Assembly (NCBI GenBank): GCA_002104985.1
Contig: MCGO01000204.1
Coordinates: forward strand, 1 to 64,000
Direction: 5' to 3'
Origin: Rhizoclosmatium globosum
Taxonomy: Eukaryota > Chytridiomycota > Chytridiomycetes > Chytridiales > Chytriomycetaceae
Length of the DNA stretch: 64,000 nt
Shown here piece by piece: positions 1 through 11,594 of the stretch. A program made the translations under genes and the position numbers. The notes under the pieces are model-generated. The model made no database searches and had not been told where the DNA came from. It saw only the letters and a program-made list of their open reading frames with translations. Position 1 is the first letter of the stretch. Every line of letters starts with the position of its first letter.

Positions 1-492
1 ATTCCCTGTTTCAAATACGAGACTCCTTACATACTCTGCAAACTCGTGATTTTACTCAACGTGTCTGGAAGCTGTCCGACAATCTTGTTGTTGCTCAAGT
101 CCCTACATCGATTTAGTATTGCCCCCTCTCACGATTACTTATTCAACTCACAAAATTTGTAAGGCCGTAAGCTTATTTAAGTCCTTTGGAACGGATGTGA
201 GTCCAACCCCCGAGAGTCTCAATGCAATAATAGGACTGTACAAACATCCAGCGTTAGTCCAAATCAACTCCCCTTAAAATTAAACTATTTACGCGGCATT
301 AACGGCACCAGGCGTTCCAGCTGGGGCTACCCAATTCGCGTACGTGACGTATGTGTTGTTGACAGGTGTCACACAGTTTCCTTGACCCAAGTCAACGATT
401 CCTCCAAAGGCTTTGACAAGGTACAAACACTGCGTATTTTGCGCGGCAGCAAGGGTCGCGATGGAAGTAAGCAGTGGAAGCAACAATTGCAT
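1..492 (-). CDS. secreted leucine-rich-repeat protein, N-terminal part (runs off the left edge)
   Basis: The first exon (492..293) encodes a hydrophobic signal peptide (MQLLLPLLTSIATLAAA) and a short Cys-containing cap. It is followed by exons at 235..152 and 102..31. Translated across GT-AG introns, these give LRR sequence: ALRLSGVGLTSVPKDLNKL, then LDLSNNKIVGQLPDTLSKI. Both are plant-type LxxLxLsxNxLxGxLP repeats. The second and third introns interrupt the repeat at the same codon position (phase 2). The third exon is exactly 72 nt, or one 24-residue repeat. The signal peptide implies secretion or a surface ectodomain. Whether a transmembrane or kinase part follows is unknown because the gene leaves the window. 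I infer recognition or adhesion only from the fold; no substrate can be named. Confidence 0.75.
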
Positions 493-638
493 TATTTGAA
501 ATCGTTTTCGTTATGATATTGACAGCCAATCAAAAAAATTATTGACATTTTAATATCACATTCCGATGCAATAATAACACAAGTCCAGCCCTTTCCTCCT
601 TTCGTACAATAAAACCTAACACCCCCTCATAAACAACT

Positions 639-2487
639 TTATACATCACCTCCAAGGTTCAACCTGTACAAACTCAACCCATCGCCACCACTACTCCGTT
701 GACTCGTCCCTCGACTCCTCCCAGCACCACTTCCACCATCACCATTCCCACTGCCCGCACTCCTCCGCCTCCTCCTCTTACGCATAACAACAACTCCATC
801 TTCATCCTCGCTATTAAAACTCTCACTGTCCTCACTGTCCTCACCCAACCCTTCCCTCAATCGACCTCGGAACGCACCAGCAACATCTTCCGCGTCTTCA
901 ACACTTTCAAGAACGACTGCACCCGCTGTCGCTGAACTCGAAAACGTGTTCATGGTTGCAGTTCTTGCAGGAATACTTTTTGTTGCGGTTGTACTGTTTG
1001 TATATAAACGTGTAGGTTCCTCAGCTTCAAGTGCCGCGCCAATTGAGGAGTGGCTTGTCAGAATTCGGTGTACGCTGACACGGGCTTCACCGTCTTGAGT
1101 TCGTGATGCGAGCATTCCACCAAGAATGTTCGCGTCGTCTACCCATCCTGCCTTCTTGTCCTTATCGCCACTATCAACACCGCCACCAAAACCCTTAATG
1201 CTGACATTAGAACTGGATCTGTTCCGCTCCAAAGTTGGGTGATGTACAGTAATAGTCACCGTACTCGACCCTTCCCCGCCATTCAAAACAATCACGTCCG
1301 GTTCTTCCTGCATTTGTTTGTTTTTGTTGATAATGACAGGAGGCACTAGCGGGCCAGCAACAACCGGAAACGCTGAAGCCGGTGTCTCTTGTTCCTGCGC
1401 CGCAATATATGGTGGAGGAGGCGAAGATCCAGTTGATACCATAAATCCGTTTGTACCAGAACCATTACCGCCATCACTTCCGCCACCATTCCCTCCTTCA
1501 ATAGAATCCAACGGAGGCGGTACCACAACTGGTTTTCCAGTTTTCCTCTTATACAACAACATTAAAATCGCCATTGAGGACACAGTAGCTCCAACCAAAC
1601 CTCCAACAACAATCCCCGCGATAGCCCCACCAGACAGCCCATTTCCACCGCCACCTGCATCATCCCCAATCCTAGTCGTACTCCCCGGCGGCGGCGACAA
1701 CCTAGCCGACCCATTATCCCCACCCCCCAAAACCCCCGTCGTAGTCGCAACCCCAGTCCCCGTACCCGTCATCCTCCCCGTACTCACAGTCCTCGTCCTC
1801 AAAACATCCGTAAAATCTGTCCCCCCCCAAAAGATTTAACCTTTTTACCGCGCAATATAGAATAAAAACTCACCCAACACAACAACCCCACCACCACTAG
1901 CCTCCCCCAAACAAACACTCCCATCCGCAACCCCAACCCTCCAAAAACCGTCACATTCATCACCCCCGTCTGCGCGTGCACGGCTTTCGCCCACATCTGA
2001 AGGTCCATGTTCCCCGCAACGTCCACTTCAGAGAGTCCACCTACACCCGTGTATGTTTGTTAGTTTATGTGGGAGAAGGGGAGGAGGGTGTGTGCTTTAC
2101 GTTCGTTGTTCTCGATGGGGAGGAAGACGGGGACGCGGAGGGATGCCGGGCATGGGTCTGAGAGGGCTGGGACTGTTGATGATCCGTTTGTGAGGAAGAG
2201 GAGAGGAGGAGGGTTGGCGATGTTGCGAGGTATGGGTAGTACCAGTAGACTGTTATGCTGTGGTAAATGGTGAAGAAGGGATTAGCAAGGGGGGTAGGTG
2301 GGTAGGGACAAGGGGGGGTAGTTTAAGGTGTTTACTTTGTTGAGTTTGAGCCGAGCATGATTGTTGGTGGTGATTCGAGGCATACTGATGTTGTGTTTAC
2401 GCAGGATGAGACGGGTGGCAGTGGTAGGGTTGTTGTGGGAGGGATTGCAAATATAGTTGCTATTGAAGGTTGCGCAAGGGTTGTCAT
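639..2487 (-). CDS. single-pass membrane protein with Gly/Ser/Pro-rich regions, function unknown
   Basis: Predicted exons are 2487..2336, 2249..2101, 1996..1874 and 1816..639, giving 533 residues in one frame. The ectodomain-like first 190 residues hold paired Cys (SSCVNTT, LSDPCPAS, GDECDGFW, GSVCLGEA). A Thr/Gly-rich stalk follows, then one clear membrane helix near residues 200-222 (AIAGIVVGGLVGATVSSMAI) and a basic stop-transfer LLYKRKTGK. The tail of about 300 residues is low-complexity, with acidic patches and a run of six Arg near the end. This layout is that of fungal cell-wall sensor-like proteins, but no family is recognised. I see no signal peptide at the chosen ATG, so either an upstream exon is missing or the protein inserts as a type III protein. 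Exon 4 is solid; exons 1-3 are less certain. Confidence 0.6.
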
Positions 2488-2700
2488 TTTTTGTGTGTTT
2501 TCTTTGCTTGGCGCTAAGCAAAGTTCAAACAAAGAAAGAGATTAAAGGTTGCATCCTTTCCCTTTCCCTTCCTTCATTGGTCAATCGTTTATCTGTCTTA
2601 TTAGTCACTCATTTGGATGTAAATATACAGGGTTTTATTGGTCAAGGGGAAGCGATGTCTATACAGGCTAGATAATACATGATATAGATAGAATAAGTGA

Positions 2701-4095
2701 TCATTCGTTGTATTCAGATGGGGGTACGTATTCACGGAACATTTGGTAAGAAGATGCAGAAGGAGGTGCATATGTAGGAGGAGAAGGAGGAGGAGGGCGA
2801 GTGTGAGAAGACTGTTGTTGATAAAGTCGCTGTTGCTGGTTGTACAATTGCTGTTGATAATGTTGCTGATATTGTTGCTGATAGGTTTGTTGATATGGTT
2901 GTTGATATTGATGATACTGCTGTGGAGCATATTCCTGCAAGCGAGAAGCAATAGTTGGTTTCTGCTGCGGAGGATGCTCTTGTAAGCGAGAAGCAATCGA
3001 TGCTTTTTGCTGCTTCATCAATACAACTATTAGTCACTACCATACGAAAATAAACACTCACGTAATCCCAACTCCGAACTCTAGCAGAATCACTCTCCTC
3101 CATCTGATCTGTTCCATTCTCGTTCTTGACACATTCCTCCCGCGGATTCCAAGGTTTAGAAGAATGACTATTTGTAGCAGAACTACTCCTAGGTGGCAAT
3201 CGTGACAACCGTTGCTTGAACGGATCCAAATTCCGATACTCTGTCGCCGCCGCCGCCACCCCCACCGAACTCACAGACTGATTCCCACCACCAACCTCCA
3301 ACAAAGTCTCATACCTAACCTTCACATTCGACAAAGCACCACCACCACCACCACCTCCTCCACCACCACCAACCCGCCTCCCAAGACTACACCCACACCT
3401 TCCCTCACAAACAATACAAACAACATCACAATCCCTCCGCCCCCTCAAATCAAACATCAAATAATACGCATCAGGCGGCTCAACGCCCTTGTTCAGGCGG
3501 TAGTACCCATAGACAGTCTGCACGAGTTCGAAGCCGTGTTTCCTGTAGAACCTGAGAGCGGAGGTGTTTGCGACGTGGACGTGGAGGCGGACGGAGTCGA
3601 GGGGCGGGAGTGCGGTGCGAGCTTGTTCGAGGAGGGATGTGAGGAGGGACGAGCCGATTCCTTTTCCGCGAAAGGTGTCGAGAACGCCGATTGTCATGAT
3701 GTAGAGTGAGTCATTGGGGGTGGTTTGAGTGGGTTGAGGGTTTTGGGTGTTTTGAGAGTGAGGGAAGGTGGTGGAGGAAGGTATTGAAGGTATTGAAGGG
3801 GGTGGTGGTGGTGGTTCTCGGCGGCAACAGATTGCTCCAACAAGTCTTTGCTCACTTTCTTTCTCGCTTTCTGTCTCAGTTTCAGATTCTGAGTCGATTG
3901 CTGTTTGTGGTTGTCTTAGTTCAAGTAGATACACCCACTAGATATTAGACAAAGTGACCCACCTAGAACTGAGAAAGATGCATTCACTAGGACGGATGCA
4001 TAGAAGGAGTCGTTGTATTGAATAGGGAAAATGTCCGAGTTAAGGGCTTTGAGTGCGGGAAGAAGTGGTTCGGTGGCGGGCAGGTATGTGAGCAT
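2701..4095 (-). CDS. NAA50: N-alpha-acetyltransferase 50-like (NatE) GNAT enzyme with long insert and Gln-rich tail
   Basis: Exons 4095..3963, 3900..3062 and about 3012..2701 give about 427 residues. The N-terminus reads LNSDIFPIQYNDSFY, matching the NAA50 substrate-binding start (LNxxIFPVxYNDxFY). The core has YIMTIGVLDTFRGKGIGSSL, the acetyl-CoA loop (RGKGIG), then LHVHVANTSALRFYRKHGFE and YYRLNKGVEPPDAYYL. The family acetylates N-terminal Met of nascent chains and works with NatA at the ribosome. Typical NAA50 is about 170 residues. Here an acidic/Pro-rich insert separates strand regions before YIMT. After the fold comes an extension of roughly 220 residues with a run of about 11 Gly, a Ser/Pro-rich part and a Gln/Tyr-rich C-terminus. 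The short insert-side intron (3962..3901) is inferred from frame. Confidence 0.85.
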
Positions 4096-4423
4096 TATTT
4101 ATCTACTTTTAAAAAACAACCTTTCTTGGTGAAGACCTCATGGGAATTGCAGAGCAAATCCATTGAATAAAGGTTATGGATTAACACCCTCTCAAATTAT
4201 TTGTCTTGTAAATAGAGTAAGGAGAATCCCATAAGAGAGAGTTGGGTTGACGAATGGAATGCACTACGAGAATCACGCAATATCATTTGAAGCTTGTTTA
4301 AGTAACGAATCGATATTTGTCCATGTAATGCACGAGCATCATATTATATCTTTAGCTTTTGATTCTTCATCAAAACTAGAATTTATTGTTTCTTCCCATT
4401 CATCATTTGTTCCCCCCCTATTT

Positions 4424-5129
4424 TCATACTCGTCCTTGCAGAGTTCGTACAAGAGATTGAGGCTGCTGCGACAAGAGTCCCGCAAGACGAGCAGCAGGTG
4501 AGGACAAGAGACCCACAAGTTCCTCACGAAGTCTCTGTTTCGACGGCAGTTTAGCAGCCTCTTCCAGCTGTTGCCTACTAAGAACATGGCTCTGTTCCAA
4601 GAGTGCACCTATTTTGTTTTTGTGTGATTAGGTTCTCTCCACCAACGTCACCCACACAAAAAAGACTCTCACCAGCTACAAGAATCTTTTTCGCAACACC
4701 AGCCCCCAAATTCTCTGGCGCAAGTGCCTGCACACATTCCCTCACAAGCAGATCCTGGCCCTCCGCCACAGTGCCAGGAAACACAGCAATACTCGGTCCA
4801 ACAAGCAACCTCGCAAACCGAGTAGCCAGCTTCACATCCTTCTTCTCCTCGACAAAGTGATCACGCACAGCAGCACTGAGCACGGCATTCCTGACCTGAG
4901 TGGCGACAAAGCCCTTCTGCTTCAGCTTCAGTTTGAGGGCTTTGAATTCATGGGCAGTCAAGTTATTGTTTTGGAGGATGACGAGTTCGGGGGAGGCAGA
5001 GAGGACCCGTCGGTATGTTTCGTAGTAGAAGGTCTTTGCGACTGGGACGGGTACGTTGTTCTGCGATCGCTTTGCCCGGGCGAATGCGGCTGCGGCTTCG
5101 GTTGCGGAGAAGGTTTGTGGACGGAACAT
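4424..5129 (-). CDS. mitochondrial large-subunit ribosomal protein uL10m
   Basis: Two exons (5129..4643 and 4608..4424) encode 223 residues. The N-terminus from MFRPQTFSATEAAAAFARAKR is rich in Ala and Arg, as expected for a mitochondrial presequence. The L10 fold follows: KTFYYETYRRVLSASPELVI, LTAHEFKALKLKLKQKGF, and a second half around GPSIAVFPGTVAEGQDLL. The C-terminal helix lies in exon 2 (LEQSHVLSRQQLEEAAKLPS). L10 anchors the stalk of the large ribosomal subunit. The start is the first ATG of the frame; there is open frame upstream but without ATG. The single intron, 4642..4609, is only 34 nt, unusually short, but the frame joins perfectly across it. It is divergently transcribed from cytosolic uL11, 420 bp away. 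Confidence 0.85.
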
Positions 5130-5549
5130 TTGGTATTTGGTATTTGGTTTGATGAATAGTTGTTTGTGTTTGATGAGTAGTTGGTTTGACGAGGTAGGTT
5201 GTGGTGTCAAGTGAAGGGAAAAAAGCAAAGAGTTCTCTTCTTTTCCTTTCTTCTTTTTCTTGTTCCGAATTCGTGAGTCTCTTGCCCACCCTCCTCAAAC
5301 CAACACCAGCAGTCCATCACCACCTATCCATCCATCAATGCATACACTGCCACTACTAGCAAGTGCATCAGAAGCATCCAGTGCAGTTCTCGATGTTTCT
5401 GAACGTGATCATCAGTTGCGATGGGATGGGATGGACCTTGCGCATGCGACATCAACCACTGCTTTCCCTACCAACTACCAAACAACCAAATCAACGACAC
5501 ACCGAAACTAACCATGCAACTCAATCCAAACCATACAGCATCCTAAACA

Positions 5550-6047
5550 ATGCCACCAAAGTTCGACCCATCTGAAGTCAAGATCGTCATGCTCCGTGCT
5601 ACCGGAGGAGAAGTTGCCGGAGGTTCCGCTCTTGCCCCAAAGATCGGTCCTCTCGGTCTCTCCCCAAAGAAGGTCGGTGATGATATCGCCAAGGCCACCC
5701 AAGAGTGGAAGGGTCTCCGTATCACCGTCAAGTTGATTGTCCAGAACCGTCAAGCCGCCATCGAGGTTGTCCCATCCGCCTCTTCCTTGGTTATCCGTGC
5801 CTTGAAGGAGCCACCAAGAGACCGTAAGAAGGAGAAGAACATCAAGCACTCTGGAAACGTTTCTTTGAACGACATCCTCGAGATTGCCCGTAAGATGCGT
5901 AACAAGTCCATGGCTAAGGAGTTCAAGGGTACCGTCAGAGAGATCCTCGGTACTGCCTTCTCTGTTGGATGCACTGTTGAGGGTATGGCCCCACAGGACC
6001 TCTCTGAGAAGATCCAGAACGGAGAGATTGAGATCCCAGAGGCTTAA
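5550..6047 (+). CDS. RPL12: cytosolic 60S ribosomal protein uL11 (RPL12)
   Basis: An intronless 165-residue frame begins [20 protein letters not shown] and contains the conserved [20 protein letters not shown]. It ends with the rRNA-binding C-terminal domain ([16 protein letters not shown]). Length and sequence match eukaryotic RPL12/uL11, which binds the GTPase-associated centre of 28S rRNA. Codon choice is strongly biased (many GTC, ATC, AAG, CGT), as expected for a highly expressed gene and unlike its neighbours. The upstream 420 bp are shared with the divergent uL10m gene and presumably hold both promoters. The lack of introns is notable in this intron-rich window. Confidence 0.97.
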   Translation: MPPKFDPSEVKIVMLRATGGEVAGGSALAPKIGPLGLSPKKVGDDIAKATQEWKGLRITVKLIVQNRQAAIEVVPSASSLVIRALKEPPRDRKKEKNIKHSGNVSLNDILEIARKMRNKSMAKEFKGTVREILGTAFSVGCTVEGMAPQDLSEKIQNGEIEIPEA

Positions 6048-6591
6048 ACGCGCAAACCACTCTACCACACTTTTAGACCGCATTCAAGGTTTACTCTCTC
6101 TTTGCTCGTATCGTATTTGGAAATCTTCTTTTGGGTCTTTTCCCCTTCTCATGCACTTGTGTTTATATTATTAACAAAAAATAAATCCTTGGACGGGGGA
6201 TGGAGGGACCTGAGGATGTCTTCAAATTCCTCACAACTTTATATCAATGTTTCCTTTCAGCTACCTTTCGCTCTTTAATGAGCCAATTGGCGATGCTGAC
6301 TTGTGAAACTTGAACCCAAAGAAGAAAGTGTTTGGAATTGTAATTGTTTGTCTTTGTTACAAGCAATTGATTTCCGCTTTCAGACTTGGTTGGTTGAGCA
6401 ACGTCATGCATCAAAGTATAAAGAGTAAGGAAAGCTCGAACGCGTTTATTTAATCTTTTCTTTTTCCAATAAATTGAGTAACATCATTGAGCATCATTGA
6501 GAAAGATTTGCCCGCCCAAAAGAAGAGAGCGAAACAACCAACCATCCATCAATCCATCTGTCCAGCCAACCTCAATTAAACCAATCAGAGA
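6048..6591. other. intergenic, no gene seen
   Basis: AT-rich 3' UTR of uL11 and the 5' region of the next gene. It holds no open frame with coding character, no tRNA and no obvious repeat. Confidence 0.6.
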
Positions 6592-9500
6592 ATGACTGGC
6601 GGTAAAGGCGACAAGGGCCCGGCCCCGAGTGCATCGCTGCCACCTGAAGAAAGAATCAAAGCCGCTCTGTGAGTATTCCTTGACCGACTCAATCAGTTAA
6701 CTAGTTTGCCGAATACCATCTCTCACACACCCACACCCAGAAACGAGATTACAAATAAAAAGCAAATGAATGCTGTCATTGAGGCAACGCACAAGGCATT
6801 CAAGCGTATCAGAGAGTTGTATCCAGGTATGATGTCCTCGACATGTCCTGACACTAGTCAATCAATTGAACGGATACCACCGACTAGAATCGAATACAAT
6901 ACAACATCGTGATGCTCCGGATTTTCAGTACATCATCTACGAAGACGAGAGTCCGTCCAAGACCAAGTCAACCGTGTCCATGTCCGAAACAACAGCAAAA
7001 ACAACAGTGTCAGTCTCTCAACAAACAGAACCACTTAATCAACCATCCACAAACAATCAACCAACTTCCACCACCTCATTTACTTCGTCCACCTTGCCAC
7101 ATTCAAACACCATTCCCGTTGCCCCCACACAAAACACAACTACAATTTCCACATTCAGTCGCCTAACTCCAAGCCCAGACGCGATGGAAACAGACCCCCC
7201 AGTAATCCCACAAAAACCCACCACCGAAACACAACCCCAACAACCCATCCCACTCACACGATCAAACACAGACTGGCTCTCAAAGATCTCAATCAACGGA
7301 TGGCGTGCACCAACCTCTCCCAAACCCGTCTCAACCATAATGCCTTCCATCGCCACCACCACCACCACCACCACGACTTCTTCTTCTTTGAAACCATTTG
7401 GGAACGGATTCGTGTTTGGTAGTGGAAGTGGCCAAACTGGGAGTTTTAGTTTTACACAAGGGCTTGGCGGTGCCGGTGGTGGTAGTGGCGGTATAGGGGC
7501 AAATAACACGTCAAATGGGAATGCCTCCGGATTCTCGTTCAAATCTTGGAACCTCGAAAAACAGGAGAACCCTCACGGTGATGGACAAGGGAGTAGTAGT
7601 AGCAGCAATAATGTCAATCAATCTGCGGCTGTCGTTTTGAAACGTGCGGAGGAGAGACTTGGAAGCGGGAGTGAGAATGTGGAGGTTCCAGAGACTCCAA
7701 AGACGGAGTTGAAAAAGGTTGATAGTGGGTCGAGTGATACAACAAAGGTTTCTGAGGTTTGTTGCGTGTTTTTTTTTTGTTTGTTTTTTTGTTTTTTTGG
7801 GGGGGTTGGATATGTTTTTAACTGTTATATTATCTTTCCTTTTTGGTTAGTCTCCTCCTCCGGCTTCGGTTGCGGCTCCTGTTCCTGCTCCTGTCCTTGC
7901 TACTGTCCCTGCCCCTGCCCCTGCCTCTGTTGCAGTTGTTGTGAAGGAAAATGTGGAAGAGCAAAGTCAAGAGATTAGATTGACTCAGAGGCTTGATCTA
8001 TTTGGTAACACAAAGTTACATTTTTGTATCAGAATTGCTGATGTCCCTTACTTTTTGTGACTAGATCCAAAGTGTCCTGGTCGCTTCTGCTCGGTTCCAC
8101 GAAGGCCACTGTCTCATATAACTGTGAGTGGGTTGATTCATATAAATAACAATAGTATCATAATAGTCTCTTTGTTTGCGAACAGAATCGAATCAAAGGA
8201 AAGATTAGCGAACAAGACCACAGCAAGAAGCCGTATATTCTAAGAGCAAACGAACTTATTGGTCCATCTGTGGAACATATAGAAGAGTTTGAAGCACATC
8301 GAGGAGATACAGTGACCTTATACCCACATATAAAACCCACGGTTGTTGTTATGGATGATCCAGTGTTAATGAATGAACTCTTTACCAATTGTAAGTGACG
8401 CCATTTATCATTTTGTATGTAACTCACAGATATTATCCCTCAGATATTGCAAACTGCAACATTTCTGTCAGTTTCCGCAAATACAAACCTGAATTAGACA
8501 ATCCACCTGTTGCACCGTCACCGGTAATCCAAGACCTCACAGACACATACAATCTCTGGATATGTGCATCCACCATGGAACTTCCCTGTCTCGAATACCC
8601 ATTCTCTCCACGATTCTGCAAAATATCCGTCCCGAAATTTGACACGACTCGGTTCATTATTGAAATGGAGTTCCTGGGTCCTGTTGGATGGAGTGGGGTT
8701 CGTGATGATGTGGGTCCTTTCAGGGTGCCCAGGAAAAAGTATCCGAAACGGGTATGGTTTGTGACGTGTTATTCCGACATGAATAATGACACGCATCGGT
8801 CGGCTACGGAGATTTATTTTGGGATGAGGGATGCGATGGAAATTCAAGCGAAATTGGAGATTGAGAGGGGGTTGTTGAAGAGGAAGGAGCCGTGGGATTT
8901 GGTTAAGGCGGAAAGGGTTGGGGAGGAGGAAGTTAGATGTGTAGAGGTATGTTTGTTTGTTCATAGCTTAGGGATGATTAACACTTTTTCGGTATTCTAG
9001 AAAGTGAAAAGCGCTGACTCAAGTACTGCCTTTATCTCATCTGAACCTTTCCCTGCCGGTTCTAGTCTCGAAAGACTTAATGAATCCGCATATTGGACCA
9101 CACCATACAGCCACGTCTACCTGCTCCATCGTCCTGAAATGTGTAACGAAGTGCCAGATATAGAAACCGGCACGCTATGCACTGTCCCAGACTACCGCAA
9201 AGACAAAGTCTACTTTATTGCCAGTTTTGGAAGAATCACTAGTTTGGCACATGTCCCACCCTCCTGTTATGAAAACCTACCACAACACGTCCTCATTGAA
9301 CTCACAACCAGACCACGCCACTTTATCACGTGTAAACGCATAACTGGAAACAATACAGTGACAGTATTCTGTTATCCAATGGGCCCACTCTTTTGCGAGA
9401 TCCGACCCCAACGACGAGGCCGTAACATTGAAAAGGGATATAAATGGACATATGAAGGTTTCGACCTCCTGTTTAATCAGTATGCTGTCGGGTTTCAAAT

Positions 9501-10167
9501 TGGACTTGAGGAGGAGAACCGTGTCGGTGGGTATACACACCCACGCGACGGGTGTAAGAGGTTCTGGATTGAGACGAATGAGGCGGATCGGCTTATTGGG
9601 TACTTTTTGGAGGTGCAGACGCGGCAAATGGAGCTGGATGATAAGCGAGGGTTGTTGGAGATATATTGTCCTGTTGATAATGGCGTAGGTGCAGGTGGAA
9701 ATGAGGAAATTGCAACGATGGAAGGTGGTGGAACGATGGAAGTAGACGCGTTGGAGGGTGGCCCTAGTTCGCAAGAGACGTTGGTGGAGGCGGCGGGAGA
9801 AGTGAATGAAAGTCCGGTTGTGAAGGCTGTGCTTCGTAAACGCGGTAGTGCTATGATGGATTCTGGAACCAGTGACAAGAAAACTGAGAGCAAGAAGGCT
9901 AAAGTTGAGTATGAGATTGTGCCGTCGCCTGTGAAGCCTCAGGGATCGCCAAGTTCGTTCCAGGAAGTTGATATCCCGCTCCCACCTTCATCCGACCTTG
10001 GTGAAACTCCCAAAGCTGCCCCAGTTGCTGCTTCTTCTGCCCCGTTGTCGTTATCGAATAGTGATAACAATGTTATTCCCAAGGAACGTCGCAAGTTGGC
10101 AGTTCCAAAATTCATGAATGGCAAATTGATGAAACAGGCATCGGAAGTTGGAAACGAGGAGAATTAA
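6592..10167 (+). CDS. large protein of unknown family, 1039 residues, 8 exons
   Basis: Exons 6592..6668, 6741..6826, 6888..7756, 7851..8004, 8065..8123, 8186..8390, 8444..8946 and 9001..10167 join in one frame. The N-terminal 80 residues are helical (EITNKKQMNAVIEATHKAF). Residues about 80-400 are low-complexity Thr/Ser/Pro/Gln with Gly-Phe patches (FGNGFVFGSG, SGFSFKSW) and a Pro-Ala-Val repeat. Residues about 400-880 look globular and Trp/Cys-rich (YNLWICASTMELPCLEYPFS, VWFVTCYSDMNNDTHRSATE, WTTPYSHVYLLHRPEMC). The C-terminus is acidic then basic with an NLS-like KKTESKKAK. I recognise no domain. The FG-like patches and NLS would fit a nuclear protein, but that is a guess. The gene structure itself is well supported because all seven junctions keep frame. 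Confidence 0.75.
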
Positions 10168-10212
10168 TTACGTAATTTATTCATTTTATTTATGGCAATG
10201 AGGAATAAAAAG

Positions 10213-11440
10213 TTAGTTATGGTTTCTGCTTGTTGGTGTGTCCCCATTCATTCCAAGAGATATCGGAGGTGAGCCATTGTCGACGGATACGAACGTCATG
10301 AATTCGTTGACAAGGACAAATCCCCAGTCCGGTTCTTGGCCATCAAAGTGTTCGTCTCTTCGATGGACAGTCAACGGTGAATAGAAATTCTGAGAATATC
10401 TGTTTAGTACGAAAACCAATGAATTAAAGAAATACACTCACAATTTGTGGCCTTCCGTCGCGACGAAGTTTCCACCATTCATAATGAGGCCATGAATCTG
10501 AAGTCCACACACCATTTTCTCTGAATTCCGCAAATCCACTGTGATTCCCAGAATGAAACTTCCATATGATGGATGAAAGCTCTGACCGAGTGATACGAGT
10601 TCGTTTACGATCGCGTTCCGCAGCAACGTAACTCGCCATCCATTTTCCACATGAGGTTGGGATAGAAGGAGGCGCATGTAATGGAAACGTAACAGAGAGG
10701 AGTCGTTTGAGCCAAGGGAGGTATTCTTCAGTTGGAAAGTCAATCGGTTCCGTGGTTATTGTGTCCTCGTCTGGAACGTTGTCAGTCAACTCCCAAGTGG
10801 AAAGTGTTCCTGGAATATTATGTTCGTTTGCATTCCAGTTTCCCCATGACCAAGAGGATAATGATACTGGATACGTGTTCGACGGCCAGTTTGCTGAAGC
10901 TGGTTGAGAAACTGTTGGAGGTCGTAATACAACTCCTCGTCGATGCAATATTTGGAGTATTTCAGATAAAGACAAGTTATTGTACGGTCCCCAGTTCACT
11001 AGTGGATGGAGCTCCAGCGGGTGAAATTGACGATTTCGCCATGCTCTTCTACAAACGAGATTCCATAACAGTTCAGACCGTGCATAGCTCCTCCAAGTTC
11101 GCGAAACAGCTCCGCACAATGAGATATCCTTCGGCTCAAGGTGTGTAAATAACTCCCATGAAATCTCCGGTGGCAGTCTGTTGGGGAAACATTAGATTAC
11201 CTGTCATCATAGGAGATTGCTGTACCTCTTCACAAAGTCCAGCTTAATTTCATCCTCGAAAAATAGTTGGTCATAGTCGAACTGTTGGTCTTTTGATGAT
11301 TCTTGCAATAACTTGTATTGAGATGTGAAAGAGTGGGCTTGATTTGAGTATTCCTGAAAAATTAAGATGTCCTCGTCTGTATCCTTGGGTAGGTCTGGAG
11401 TTGGAGGAGGAGTAACGGGAGTTGGATGGGGAAAGTCCAT
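10213..11440 (-). CDS. F-box protein (probable SCF ubiquitin-ligase substrate receptor)
   Basis: Exons 11440..11226, 11177..10442 and 10389..10213 encode 375 residues. After an acidic N-terminal region comes a typical F-box: RLPPEISWELFTHLEPKDIS, LCGAVSRTWRSYARSELLW and a basic RRAWRN. Such motifs bind Skp1 and recruit substrates to cullin-1 ligases. The rest is Trp- and Tyr-rich (ANWPSNTYPVSL, SELSSIIWKFHSG, HYEWWKLRRDGRPQI, PDWGFVLVNEFMTF). It shows neither LRR nor WD repeats, so the substrate is unknown. Its 3' end lies 45 bp from the 3' end of the upstream plus-strand gene, in convergent orientation. The first intron (11225..11178) is what joins the acidic leader to the F-box in frame. 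Confidence 0.8.
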
Positions 11441-11594
11441 TGGGGGCAACTTCTCACAAGCTGACGAAATTACTCACCAAAATGGAGAAAAAACATGATA
11501 GCATTCAGAGATTAAAGCATTGATGAAAGTACATTTGAGACACTTGCCAAAGTTTCGTTGGTAGTTCAATTCGAAACACAGAATAAAAGTAACT

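Noticed and set aside
1318..1839. Plus-strand frame of 173 codons rich in Pro and Thr
   Set aside because: Shadow of the Gly-rich minus-strand membrane protein; the minus-strand reading has a membrane helix and spliceable partners.
5508..6083. Minus-strand frame of 191 codons opposite uL11
   Set aside because: Strong codon bias of the ribosomal protein gene removes stops on the opposite strand; no similarity and no splice or start support.
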